Shown here in pieces: positions 43,648-52,578 of a stretch of 64,000 bases of DNA; position 1 is the stretch's first letter, and every line of letters starts with the position of its first letter. The DNA lies in NCBI RefSeq assembly GCF_003729955.1, contig NZ_RJTX01000002.1, positions 310,001 through 374,000 on the forward strand. The letters are read 5' to 3'. The DNA comes from Chryseobacterium daecheongense. GTDB lineage: Bacteria > Bacteroidota > Bacteroidia > Flavobacteriales > Weeksellaceae. Both the position numbers and the translations under genes were made by a program. A model generated the notes under the pieces. That model was not told the DNA's origin and did not search any database. It saw nothing but the letters and a program-made list of their open reading frames with translations.

Positions 43648-44598
43648 TTATCCTGAAAATTCATCGAGCATATCTAAACTTGGAACAAAAAATAATGTTC
43701 CGGTTTGTGCAGTACTGAAATCAAGAATTCGGTCATAATTTCCCGGCGGGTTACCAATGAACATATTGGTTAGCATTTTTTCAACTGTACTGAATGTACT
43801 CGCATAGCAGATAAAATAAGTTCCCATTTCATTAGTTGATACATTTCCGAAAGGCATGTTATCACGCACAACCTTAAAGTCATCCCCAATATTAGCCAAT
43901 GCGATATGTGAATTTTTGGGTTTTACATCATCCTCCATTTCAATATCAAGGTCTTTGGATCTGCCGATTACTTTTTCCTGTTCTTCTACAGAAAGCGATT
44001 TCCATGCATCAAGGTTGTGGGTGTATTTCTGTACAAAAAGATAGCTTCCTCCTTCATATTGTAAATCAGAATCATCAACGATGGCAAAATGATCCCGGTC
44101 TTTACCGTGCGGGTTTTCAGTACCATCAACAAAACCTAAAATAGACCGGCTGTCCCAATAACGGAATCCCTGTACCTCAACGACACAATCCGCTATTTCC
44201 TTCATGTATCCGGAAATTGTAGAGGCCATATCATAAGCAAAACTCTTCTCATCGGCCCGGATGTGGAAATGCAAATCACCTTTCGTACTTACTGCTGTAT
44301 GTTTACTGCCTCTTATTTCCTGGAATTTCTTAAATTCTTTAGGCAGCGGTTGAGGCAACTCAAGTTGTTGCCATGCTTCATATCCAATACCCATTACACA
44401 GCTGGCTTTGGAATCCGGAAAACGGTCAAGTGCTGAATTATTCAGGTTAATTACCAAAGCACAAACTCTTTGGAAAACCGATTTGATCTTATCAGGATCA
44501 GCACTGTCCTTAAAATTCCATACTAAAAAATAGGTGTTATTATTCGGATAATCTGTAACATTCTGAGCATTATAATCAGTAGAAAAAGTATTATTCAT
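43648..44598 (-). CDS. Dyp-type heme peroxidase
   Basis: 316 residues, no signal peptide. Dye-decolourising peroxidases reduce peroxide with a heme cofactor and oxidise dyes and other aromatic compounds. The GxxDG distal motif is present (ILGFVDGTENPHG), with the following conserved GGSYLFVQKYTHNL, the proximal region KPKNSHIAL, and GTYFICYASTFSTVEKML at the end. Length is normal for the short cytosolic class. Its physiological role is unknown; some relatives are packed in encapsulin shells, but no encapsulin gene or targeting tail is seen here. Confidence 0.92.
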   Translation of the reverse strand: MNNTFSTDYNAQNVTDYPNNNTYFLVWNFKDSADPDKIKSVFQRVCALVINLNNSALDRFPDSKASCVMGIGYEAWQQLELPQPLPKEFKKFQEIRGSKHTAVSTKGDLHFHIRADEKSFAYDMASTISGYMKEIADCVVEVQGFRYWDSRSILGFVDGTENPHGKDRDHFAIVDDSDLQYEGGSYLFVQKYTHNLDAWKSLSVEEQEKVIGRSKDLDIEMEDDVKPKNSHIALANIGDDFKVVRDNMPFGNVSTNEMGTYFICYASTFSTVEKMLTNMFIGNPPGNYDRILDFSTAQTGTLFFVPSLDMLDEFSG

Positions 44599-44626
44599 TG
44601 AGATAGGTATATCGGTTTTTAATGAT

Positions 44627-44634
44627 CAAATTTA
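44627..44634 (-). promoter_or_regulatory. -7 promoter box for the Dyp peroxidase gene
   Basis: On the - strand TAAATTTG, 28 bases before the ATG. No clear -33 element. Confidence 0.45.
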
Positions 44635-44783
44635 ATAAATGATGTTGGATAATGAAATTGGTTTTGTAAAATAAACAATTCAGAATATTCTTCTCACAAA
44701 TTACGGTAGAAACTTTTTACTATACCTTCGTATGGCGCCCTAAAAATGAGTATTATTGTAGGAAAATTAATTCTGCACAATAT

Positions 44784-45533
44784 ATGGGGCATTGGGAAAT
44801 CTTTGTGTTTTTTTTAATCATCGCTTTCATTTATTCTTCTGTGGGATTTGGCGGGGGGTCAAGTTATCTTGCGGTTCTGGCAATGTACAGTTTTCCTTAT
44901 CAGGAAATACGGTTAACAGCACTTATCTGTAATGTTATTGTGGTAGTGGGTGCAGTATTTATTTACATCAGAAATAAGCAGACTGACTGGAAGAAAATAC
45001 TTCCGCTTGCGATTGTAAGTGTACCTATGGCCTATTTGGGAGCTGCTTTGAAAATAAGCCAGGAAACTTTTTTCCTGATATTAGGGGGTACTTTAATCAT
45101 TGCTGCATTGTTGCTATGGGTAAAAACAGAAACAAAAAATGGTGAAGAACCTCAGGAATATACCAAAATTTCTCTTTTCAAAAATGGATTTTTAGGAGGG
45201 GGGATTGGATTTTTATCAGGATTGGTAGGTATTGGCGGTGGAATTTTTCTTTCTCCGCTGTTACATCTCATGAAATGGGATACCCCACGGAAAATTGCGG
45301 CTGCATCAGGTGTTTTCATATTGGTAAATTCAGTGTCGGGTATTTTCGGTCAATTATCCAAACTGTCTGCTGATATGAATTATTTCAGAATCCTGAGTTT
45401 GTGTTTTGCCGTATTCATTGGCGGACAGATCGGTTCCAGGATGTCCCTGAAATGGAATCCTTTGGTCATTAAAAGAATGACCGCTGTTCTGGTTTTGGTA
45501 GCCGGGATAAATGTTTTAATAAAATATTGGTAA
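44784..45533 (+). CDS. TauE/SafE family anion permease
   Basis: 249-residue membrane protein with about eight hydrophobic helices. Family marks: SSVGFGGGSSYLAVLAMY near the start, and LGGGIGFLSGLVGIGGGIFLSPLL in the second repeat. TauE/SafE proteins export or import sulfite, sulfonates or related anions. It heads a run moaD-moaE-fdhD-DUF7009-fdhF on the same strand. A link to sulfur supply for the cofactor, or to an oxyanion handled by the molybdoenzyme, is possible but not shown. Confidence 0.9.
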   Translation: MGHWEIFVFFLIIAFIYSSVGFGGGSSYLAVLAMYSFPYQEIRLTALICNVIVVVGAVFIYIRNKQTDWKKILPLAIVSVPMAYLGAALKISQETFFLILGGTLIIAALLLWVKTETKNGEEPQEYTKISLFKNGFLGGGIGFLSGLVGIGGGIFLSPLLHLMKWDTPRKIAAASGVFILVNSVSGIFGQLSKLSADMNYFRILSLCFAVFIGGQIGSRMSLKWNPLVIKRMTAVLVLVAGINVLIKYW

Positions 45534-45549
45534 TAAGTTAAATGTAAAA

Positions 45550-45792
45550 ATGATACTTAAAATATTAGCATTCGGAATAACGAAAGATATTTTCGGAACT
45601 TCAGAGAAAGAGATAGAAATACATGAAGGAGCAAGCGTCAAAGCACTCAAGGAACTTCTGGAAAAAGATTTTCCCGAACTGAAAAGATTAAAATCCTATT
45701 TTATTGCCATTGACGATGAATATGCGGAGGAAGATCAGATCATAACAGTCTCTAACGAAATAGCAATAATTCCACCGGTAAGTGGTGGATAA
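45550..45792 (+). CDS. moaD: MoaD, small subunit of molybdopterin synthase
   Basis: 80-residue ubiquitin-like protein ending in Gly-Gly (IIPPVSGG). The C-terminal glycine is adenylated by MoeB and turned into a thiocarboxylate, which supplies sulfur for molybdopterin. The fold marks (LKILAFGITKDIFG, EITVSNEIAIIPPVSGG) and the neighbouring moaE 5 bases downstream make MoaD the clear choice over ThiS. Confidence 0.95.
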   Translation: MILKILAFGITKDIFGTSEKEIEIHEGASVKALKELLEKDFPELKRLKSYFIAIDDEYAEEDQIITVSNEIAIIPPVSGG

Positions 45793-45797
45793 CAGAT

Positions 45798-46214
45798 ATG
45801 ATTGATATAAAAATAACAGAAAATATACTGGATCTGACGGATTGCTTTAGACTTGTGTCCGATCCTACGTGTGGAGGAATGGCATCATTCATTGGAACAG
45901 TACGAAATCATACCAAAGGTAAGTCTGTCAGCCGTTTGGAATATGAATGCTATGCATCTATGGCTGTGAAGGAAATACAGAAAATAGCAGATAAAGCCAT
46001 TTCTTTATTTTCGGTAAAGAATATCGTAGTCCATCACCGCACGGGAATCCTGTTTCCAGGTGAGGCCGCTGTGATAATTGTGGTGAGTGATGGGCATAGA
46101 AATGCTGTTTTCGATGCATGCAGCTTTATAATTGAAAATATAAAAAAAACAGTGCCTATCTGGAAAAAAGAAATTTTCCAAGATGGGGAAGAATGGGTTT
46201 CAGCACACCCTTAA
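45798..46214 (+). CDS. moaE: MoaE, large subunit of molybdopterin synthase
   Basis: 138 residues. Converts cyclic pyranopterin monophosphate to molybdopterin with MoaD. Family marks are GGMASFIGTVRNHTKGKSVSRLEYECY, VHHRTGILFPGEAAVIIVVSDGHR and the catalytic lysine region TVPIWKKEIFQDGEEWV. Length is normal (about 140-150). Directly follows moaD. Confidence 0.96.
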   Translation: MIDIKITENILDLTDCFRLVSDPTCGGMASFIGTVRNHTKGKSVSRLEYECYASMAVKEIQKIADKAISLFSVKNIVVHHRTGILFPGEAAVIIVVSDGHRNAVFDACSFIIENIKKTVPIWKKEIFQDGEEWVSAHP

Positions 46215-46261
46215 TTTTAGGAATAAAAATTTTGTACCTTTACTAGGCCAGTCACTATGTC

Positions 46262-47140
46262 ATGAAAACAAATCTGTTGTCAAGTAAATCTGTAAAGCAG
46301 ATAGAAATCATTAAAGTCAAGGAAAGTAATAGTTTTCCTTATACAGATGATATCTCTGTAGAAGAACCTCTGGAGATCAGGGTTTCTTACAGCGCTGAAG
46401 GTAAAAAAGAGTCAAAAAATATTTCTGTGACCATGCGGACTCCCGGAAATGATGCAGAACTTGCTGCAGGATTTTTATTCACAGAAGGGATTATTTCCAA
46501 TCGTGAACAAATTAAAGAAATCTATTCTCCGCAGGAAGAATGCTCCAGGAACAGCGAAAATATTGTTATTGTTGAGCTTACAGAAGGCATTGTTCCTAAA
46601 CTGATGAAAGCCGACAGGAACTTTTATACCACTTCCAGCTGCGGTGTATGTGGAAAAGGATCTATAGAATCCATAAGAACAGTAAGCACTTTTCATAACC
46701 ATACAAAAGAGAATACAGAAGTTTCCTTGGAAACTTTGTATCGGTTATCCGAAAAGCTACAGTCGTTTCAGAATAATTTTAGTGCTACGGGTGGTATTCA
46801 TGCTTCCGGGATTTTTGATTTAGTAGAAGGCAATCTTTTGGCACTGCGTGAAGACGTAGGAAGGCATAACGCACTGGATAAACTCATAGGTCATGCCTTG
46901 TCCGCAGGAATGCTTCCTTTGCATGATACAATTTTGGTTCTGAGTGGAAGAGCCAGCTTCGAGCTTATTCAGAAAGCTGCAATGGCAGGAATTTCTATTG
47001 TTGCGGCGATTGGGGCACCCTCGAGTCTTGCGATAGACCTGGCAAAAGAATTTGATATCACTTTATTAGGCTTTCTCCGGGACAACCGGTTTAATATCTA
47101 CCATTCCGGCAGCCATTTTAAAATTGAAAATTTGTTATGA
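46262..47140 (+). CDS. fdhD: FdhD, sulfur-transfer chaperone for molybdoenzymes
   Basis: 292 residues. FdhD binds bis-MGD and passes sulfur from IscS to make formate-dehydrogenase-type enzymes active. The CxxC loop is present (TSSCGVCGKGS), as are TPGNDAELAAGFLFTEG, TGGIHASGIF and ALREDVGRHNALDKLIG. Placed directly upstream of the only FdhF/YdeP-family gene in the window, which is its likely client. Its stop overlaps the next gene by four bases. Confidence 0.95.
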   Translation: MKTNLLSSKSVKQIEIIKVKESNSFPYTDDISVEEPLEIRVSYSAEGKKESKNISVTMRTPGNDAELAAGFLFTEGIISNREQIKEIYSPQEECSRNSENIVIVELTEGIVPKLMKADRNFYTTSSCGVCGKGSIESIRTVSTFHNHTKENTEVSLETLYRLSEKLQSFQNNFSATGGIHASGIFDLVEGNLLALREDVGRHNALDKLIGHALSAGMLPLHDTILVLSGRASFELIQKAAMAGISIVAAIGAPSSLAIDLAKEFDITLLGFLRDNRFNIYHSGSHFKIENLL

Positions 47141-47487
47141 AAATAAGAATTAAAGATAACACAGTGAGATTTCGTCTTACCCAATCCGAAGTGGCAAAAT
47201 TAGGAGAAGACGGCATTATTTCAAGCTTTACTGAATTTGTAGACCGTCCATTTATATACGCTATTGAAAGAACAGAAGATACAGAACTTTCAGCAGCTTT
47301 CATCGAGAACAGAATGGTTCTGAAGATGCCTGCAACAATGATAGCCGAGTGGATTTCTACAGACAGGGTAGGCTTTGAAGGGCAGACTGGAAAGATTAAA
47401 CTCTTAATAGAAAAAGATTTTGTCTGTATTGATAATACGTTGGAAGATCAAAGCGACAATTATCCCAACCCGAACCTAAAATGCTAA
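47137..47487 (+). CDS. DUF7009 family small protein
   Basis: 116 residues. Opens MKIRIKDNTVRFRLTQSEVAKL, which fits the family start, with further strands (RPFIYAIERTED, AFIENRMVLKMPATMIAEW). No signal peptide or membrane helix. Function unknown. It overlaps fdhD by four bases (ATGA) and is followed by the molybdoenzyme gene 27 bases on, so it is locked in an operon with them. A role in maturation, folding or delivery of the cofactor is a guess from position only. Confidence 0.8.
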   Translation: MKIRIKDNTVRFRLTQSEVAKLGEDGIISSFTEFVDRPFIYAIERTEDTELSAAFIENRMVLKMPATMIAEWISTDRVGFEGQTGKIKLLIEKDFVCIDNTLEDQSDNYPNPNLKC

Positions 47488-47514
47488 TTTTTTCATTTTT
47501 TAAAGGTAGAGATC

Positions 47515-49917
47515 ATGGAAAACAAAGATGTACTCAATAAAAAGGAAGAAGGCAGCCGATTACCTTCTGCAGAACCGCCCTATAAACTGCTGGATTTGAA
47601 GCTGAAACCGCCCAAAGCCTGGGCGGCGGGAGTCCCTGCGGTGTTTCATTCATTGGATCAGTTGGTGCTTAATGCCTCTGTTCTTCGTGGCGGAAGGGCT
47701 CTTTTTAGCATGAATCAGTTTGATGGTTTCGATTGTCCGAGCTGTGCATGGCCAGATCCGGATGACGAGCGTTCCAAATTGGGCGAATATTGCGAAAACG
47801 GTGCAAAAGCCTTGGCGGAAGAAGCTACCTCAAAAAAGATCGGAGCAGAATTCTTCAGAGAAAATTCGGTATATGATCTAGCGAAGCTGACAGATTTTGA
47901 AATCAGCCAGTTGGGAAGAATTGCAGAGCCCATGTATTTACCGAAAGGAGGAACGCATTATCAACCAATAAGCTGGGATGATGCCTTTACGAAAATTGCT
48001 GAAAAGCTAAATGCATTGGATTCTCCTGACGAAGCCATATTTTATACATCAGGAAGAACAAGTAATGAAGCGACTTGGGTCTACCAGTTATTTGCCCGTG
48101 AATTCGGGACCAATAATTTTCCGGACTGTTCCAATATGTGCCACGAAACTTCCGGTTATGCACTTTCCAGAAGTATAGGTATTGGGAAAGGAACTGTAAA
48201 GCTGGAAGATTTCTATGATACAGACCTTATCATGATCATAGGGCAGAATCCAGGAACCAATTCACCGAGAATGCTTTCTGCATTAACTAAAGGAAAGAAA
48301 AACGGCGCCAAAATTATAGCGGTTAACCCGCTTCCCGAAGCTGGATTAAAAGGTTTCAGAAATCCTCAGGAAGTTCGTGCTTTGCTCAATAAACCTTATG
48401 AACTGTCGGATCTGTATCTTCCTGTAAAAATTAACGGAGATATGGCACTTCTAAAGGCACTTCAAATTCTCGTATTGGAAGAAGAAGCTAAAAATCCGGG
48501 AAAAGTCCTTGACCAGGAATTTATAGAAAATAAAACTGCAGGCTTCAATGAATTGATTGAGGAATTAAAAAGATATGACCTTAATTTTTTATCAGAAGAA
48601 TGTGGTATCCCGGTCGAAAACTTAAGAGAAGCTGCACAAATGATCGCCTATAAAAAACGGATTATCATTTGTTGGGGAATGGGAATCACACAGCAGCACA
48701 ACGGGGTGGAAATGATTTACAATATTGTGAATCTCCTGCTCATGAAAGGAAGCATAGGGATCCAAGGTGGAGGAGCGTGCCCGGTTAGAGGACATAGCAA
48801 TGTGCAGGGTAACAGAACATTACTTATTAATCACCATCCTACAACGGAACAATTGGATAGGCTGCAGGAGTATTATGGCTTTGAAGTGCCCAGAAAAGGA
48901 GGATATGATGTTGTAAATGCGCTAAAAGCAATGCATGAAGGTAAAGTGAAATTCATGTTCTGCATGGGAGGTAATTTTCTTTCTGCTGCACCGGATACGA
49001 CTTTTACAGCAGAAGCGATGCGTAAATTAGAAATGTCCGTAATTGTTTCTATAAAATTAAACAGAGGTCATCTTATCCACGGAAAAGAAGCTTTGATCCT
49101 ACCTGTAATTTCCAGAAGTGAAAAAGATATGATAAACGGCGAACTTCAACATGTAAGCACGGAAAATTCAATGGGGGTTATAGAATGGTCAAGAGGGGTT
49201 CTCGAACCTATTTCAAAACACCTGATCAATGAAACCCACGTTGCCTGCAGAATGGCAAAAGCCGTTTTAGGGGAACACTCCGTTGTGGATTGGGATAAGT
49301 TTATCAACAGTTATGATGCTGTTCGTAACGATATTGAACAATGTATTCCCGGATTTGAAAACTATAACGAAAGAGTAGTGCAGAAAGGAGGTTTCTATCT
49401 TCCGAACGGACCAAGAGATGGGATTTTCAATAGTGAATTTTATCCGGGAAAAGCTGCTTTCAATATAACCGCTGTACCAGATAATTCTCTTGCAGAGGAT
49501 GAATATCTGATGGGGACTACCAGAACACATGACCAGTTTAATACCGTTGTTTATGGTTTGAATGACCGCTACCGTGGGATTTTCAATGAAAGGAGGGTGG
49601 TTATGATGAATGAAAAAGATATTGAAAAGGCAGGACTGAAAGAAGGAGATCACGTAGATCTTTTTAATTATGATGACGGAATCGAAAGGATTGCACCGCT
49701 TTTCATTGTAGTAAAATATCCTATTCCGCAGAAAAGTACCATGACTTATTTTCCGGAAACCAATGTTCTGGTATCCATCAATAACGTGGTAAATGGTGCC
49801 AATATGCCGGCTTCCAAATATGTCCGTATCAAAATCCGAAAGCACAGTCCCGAAATTTTTAAAAGGATTGATGATCATGTAGTTGCTGCAGCCGGAACAA
49901 GCCTTGAACAACAATAA
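47515..49917 (+). CDS. FdhF/YdeP family molybdopterin oxidoreductase
   Basis: 800 residues. Holds bis-MGD and belongs to the formate-dehydrogenase-alpha-like group, nearest in outline to YdeP, whose reaction is not established. The N-terminus has DCPSCAWPDPDD (Cys74, Cys77) and YCENG (Cys93), a YdeP-type variant of the iron-sulfur motif. Where FdhF has selenocysteine, this protein has Cys209 in SNMCHETSG, a probable Mo ligand. Cofactor-binding blocks: IGQNPGTNSPRML, GGACPVRGHSNVQGNRT, CMGGNFLSAAPDTT and TTRTHDQFNTVVYG near the C-terminus. No signal peptide or Tat motif, so cytoplasmic. No separate electron-transfer subunits lie next to it. Confidence 0.92.
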   Translation: MENKDVLNKKEEGSRLPSAEPPYKLLDLKLKPPKAWAAGVPAVFHSLDQLVLNASVLRGGRALFSMNQFDGFDCPSCAWPDPDDERSKLGEYCENGAKALAEEATSKKIGAEFFRENSVYDLAKLTDFEISQLGRIAEPMYLPKGGTHYQPISWDDAFTKIAEKLNALDSPDEAIFYTSGRTSNEATWVYQLFAREFGTNNFPDCSNMCHETSGYALSRSIGIGKGTVKLEDFYDTDLIMIIGQNPGTNSPRMLSALTKGKKNGAKIIAVNPLPEAGLKGFRNPQEVRALLNKPYELSDLYLPVKINGDMALLKALQILVLEEEAKNPGKVLDQEFIENKTAGFNELIEELKRYDLNFLSEECGIPVENLREAAQMIAYKKRIIICWGMGITQQHNGVEMIYNIVNLLLMKGSIGIQGGGACPVRGHSNVQGNRTLLINHHPTTEQLDRLQEYYGFEVPRKGGYDVVNALKAMHEGKVKFMFCMGGNFLSAAPDTTFTAEAMRKLEMSVIVSIKLNRGHLIHGKEALILPVISRSEKDMINGELQHVSTENSMGVIEWSRGVLEPISKHLINETHVACRMAKAVLGEHSVVDWDKFINSYDAVRNDIEQCIPGFENYNERVVQKGGFYLPNGPRDGIFNSEFYPGKAAFNITAVPDNSLAEDEYLMGTTRTHDQFNTVVYGLNDRYRGIFNERRVVMMNEKDIEKAGLKEGDHVDLFNYDDGIERIAPLFIVVKYPIPQKSTMTYFPETNVLVSINNVVNGANMPASKYVRIKIRKHSPEIFKRIDDHVVAAAGTSLEQQ

Positions 49918-49951
49918 AATATATATTACTTAGGCAAATTATCATTGAGTA

Positions 49952-50869
49952 ATGATCATAAGAAAAAAGGAACATTGGTTCAGAATGCTTTTTGTGTGGC
50001 ATGGTTCTGTTTTGCCGGCACTGCTTCCCCGTTTGGGATTGCTTTTAATCCTTTCTGTATTGGTGACCTATTTTCATGGAATAATTCTTTCGTTTAAGGT
50101 CCCGTTAAACCCTACACCACTTACACTGTTTGGTTTTGTATTGGCCTTGTTCCTCGGATTTCGGAATAGTGCCAGTTATGACAGGTTTTGGGAAGGAAGA
50201 AAATTATGGGGAGCCTTGTTGAATACTGTACGTGTATTGACCCGACAGGCAATGACTCTGAGTAATAGAAAGAACGATACTATTTCTGTCCACAACTTTG
50301 TTCAGCTCCTTAGTGCCTTTGTTTTTGCATTGAAGCATCAGCTTAGAGGAACAGATGCTTATGAAGATTTAAAATCAAGGCTTGATGAAGACCAGCTGAA
50401 AATCGTTGCGGGATCAAAATATCGGCCGGCCGTTATCATGCGCTTGCTTGCGGAATGGGTCCAAAAAGCGAAAGATGAAGGTTGCTTAGATTCTATCCAA
50501 CAGGCTCGTTTTGATGAAAATTTTGATAAGCTTTCTGATATTTTAGGAGGTTGTGAAAGATTGGTTTCTACCCCAATTCCTTACAGTTACCGCGTTTTAT
50601 TGCATCGAACGGTATATATTTATTGTTTCTTGTTGCCTTTCGGTCTTGTAGATTCGTTGGGATGGTTTACTCCTCTTATTGTTGTATTTATTGCTTATAC
50701 ATTTGTTGCATTTGAAGCGATTGCTGATGAAATTGAGGAGCCGTTTGGAACGGATGCTAATGATTTAGCCTTGAACAGCATGTGTATCATGATTGACGAA
50801 ACTATTCATGAGATGGTAGGGGAGCGGGTTACTGTTTCTCAAAAAACGGATCAGAATATTATTGATTAA
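49952..50869 (+). CDS. Bestrophin family anion channel
   Basis: 305 residues with four predicted membrane helices (about 25-45, 60-75, 210-230, 235-255). Marks of prokaryotic bestrophins: RNSASYDRFWEGRKLWGALLN, PIPYSYRVLLHRTVYIYCFLLPFGLVD and DEIEEPFGTDANDLALNSMC. They form pentameric channels for ions. It begins 34 bases after the molybdoenzyme gene, and is therefore probably co-transcribed. It may move an anionic substrate or product of the enzyme, which is inference. Convergent with moeB. Confidence 0.9.
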   Translation: MIIRKKEHWFRMLFVWHGSVLPALLPRLGLLLILSVLVTYFHGIILSFKVPLNPTPLTLFGFVLALFLGFRNSASYDRFWEGRKLWGALLNTVRVLTRQAMTLSNRKNDTISVHNFVQLLSAFVFALKHQLRGTDAYEDLKSRLDEDQLKIVAGSKYRPAVIMRLLAEWVQKAKDEGCLDSIQQARFDENFDKLSDILGGCERLVSTPIPYSYRVLLHRTVYIYCFLLPFGLVDSLGWFTPLIVVFIAYTFVAFEAIADEIEEPFGTDANDLALNSMCIMIDETIHEMVGERVTVSQKTDQNIID

Positions 50870-50918
50870 TGCTTAAAAAGAAGATTATTGTCACTTCTGA
50901 ATTATTAAGAAATTACTT

Positions 50919-51959
50919 TTATTTATTATATTTTTGAATGCCATCTTTTAAAGAATACACTTTCTTTTCAGGAAAAATGTTCTTGATTTTTCTCGCCGCT
51001 TCTGCACTGCGTTTCCCGGATAGACAATAGACTAAAATAGGCCTGTCACAACCTGAAATATAATCTGAGTGATTTTGTAATTCTTCTACAGGAAGATTGA
51101 TTCCTCCTATATTAAACTGTTCATGTTCTTTTGGGGTACGAACATCTATGATTTCAAAAAGATCTTTTTCCTGCATCAGTCGTTCAAACGGAATAGTTTC
51201 AACAGTCTGAGGTAAGCTTGTAATCTGCATAGAAGTTTTTCTTAATTTGATAAACTGTGTTTTGCCGTTCAGAACATTCGTCATCCATAACTTTCCTGCC
51301 AATAAATCTTCAGGATTTGTAAAATATTTTATGGCTTCATTGGCCTGCATACATCCAACAATTCCTGCCAGTGTAGGCAGTACGCCGCCTTCTCTGCAGT
51401 TCGGAACCTGTGATTCTTCCGCATTCGGGAAAACATCACGGTAATTAGGAGAGTAAGTACCGTCTTTTTGTATAACATTCCATATACTTACCTGACCTTC
51501 GTATTGATAAATGGCACCATATACCAAAGGTTTTCCGGTCAATACACAAGCATCATTCAACAAACATTTTGTTTCAAAATTATCTGTTCCTTCAATAATC
51601 AAATCAAATTCAGAAATCAAATCCATGACATTTTTTGAAGTTACCCGGAAATTAAAAGGAATGATTTTTACCGATGGATTTTGTTGCTGTAATTTTTTAG
51701 CGGCAATGTTAACCTTTGATTTTCCTATATCTTCCGGAGTATATAAAATCTGGCGGTGCAGATTGCTTTCGGAGACGGTATCATCATCAACAAGACCAAT
51801 GGTTCCTATCCCTGAAGAAGCCAGATATTGTGCTGAAGGACAACCAAGCCCTCCCATGCCTACGATCAGAACTTTAGCATTTCTGAGGAGTTCCTGAGAG
51901 GAAATCCCAAATCCGGGTAAAGCCATCTGGCAATGATAACGTTCAAGCGGGTTGCTCAT
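50919..51959 (-). CDS. moeB: MoeB/HesA-type adenylyltransferase with C-terminal rhodanese domain
   Basis: 346 residues. The E1-like domain (1-240) has the ATP loop VGMGGLGCPSAQYLASSG, DDDTVSESNLHRQ and the conserved Cys in VPNCREGGVLPTLAG. The rhodanese domain (about 255-346) has a catalytic Cys in ILVYCLSGKRS. The fusion can activate MoaD by adenylation and help add sulfur. Last gene of the - strand moaA-moeA-moaC-mobA-moeB operon. Confidence 0.92.
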   Translation of the reverse strand: MSNPLERYHCQMALPGFGISSQELLRNAKVLIVGMGGLGCPSAQYLASSGIGTIGLVDDDTVSESNLHRQILYTPEDIGKSKVNIAAKKLQQQNPSVKIIPFNFRVTSKNVMDLISEFDLIIEGTDNFETKCLLNDACVLTGKPLVYGAIYQYEGQVSIWNVIQKDGTYSPNYRDVFPNAEESQVPNCREGGVLPTLAGIVGCMQANEAIKYFTNPEDLLAGKLWMTNVLNGKTQFIKLRKTSMQITSLPQTVETIPFERLMQEKDLFEIIDVRTPKEHEQFNIGGINLPVEELQNHSDYISGCDRPILVYCLSGKRSAEAARKIKNIFPEKKVYSLKDGIQKYNK

Positions 51960-51969
51960 ATTCTTCCAA

Positions 51970-52578
51970 TTAAATATGTTTTCTTAAAATTTCCTGTGCT
52001 TTTGCCATATCTTCAGGCGTATTCACATTCATTAAAGAATCCGGATTGCCTGGTTTCAGAATTAAGGTATCACAGTTGATCAGAACTTTTCTTGGGCAGG
52101 TAATTCCTGATCCTAAAAAATTCAGAAGCAAAGGATAACTTTTAGGTTCCCAAATCGTAATCAACGGCTCGGGGAAGCCATCAAAAGGGCTTTCGTAAGT
52201 GGTTGCCACTTTTTCTATATTTCTGTTTTCAATTAAAAATTCTAAGGATTTTTTGTCCAATAAAGGTAAATCGCAGGCTACAACCAGCCATGCCTTGTCT
52301 CTTTGGGATCGCAATGCCGAAAGTATTCCGCCGAAAGGTCCCATATTCAGAAAAGTATCGGTAAGAGCATTGTAATTGATGTCAAAATTTTCCAGCTGGT
52401 CTTGCCTGCAGGAAATAAAAACTTCATCACAAAATGGAGCTAAAAGATCAGCCGCATAATACCGCTGTTCTTTGCCATGCCAGTTGATTTTATCTTTAGG
52501 ATTTCCCATTCGCTGGCTTTTTCCTCCCGCCAGTACCAATCCGTTGAGTTTTGGGATATCAGTCTCTTTTGAAATCAT
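51970..52578 (-). CDS. mobA: MobA, molybdenum cofactor guanylyltransferase
   Basis: 202 residues. Adds GMP to molybdopterin to give MGD, the form needed by FdhF/YdeP enzymes. Nucleotide-binding opening LVLAGGKSQRMGNPKDKINW, later MGPFGGIL and VVACDLPLL, which are the family marks. Overlaps the end of moaC by 20 bases, indicating coupled translation. Confidence 0.93.
   Translation of the reverse strand: MISKETDIPKLNGLVLAGGKSQRMGNPKDKINWHGKEQRYYAADLLAPFCDEVFISCRQDQLENFDINYNALTDTFLNMGPFGGILSALRSQRDKAWLVVACDLPLLDKKSLEFLIENRNIEKVATTYESPFDGFPEPLITIWEPKSYPLLLNFLGSGITCPRKVLINCDTLILKPGNPDSLMNVNTPEDMAKAQEILRKHI

Noticed and set aside
49267..49914. 215-residue frame on the - strand inside the molybdoenzyme gene
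   Set aside because: It is a mirror of a well-supported gene; the residues (many I, H, F, no motif) do not resemble a protein family.
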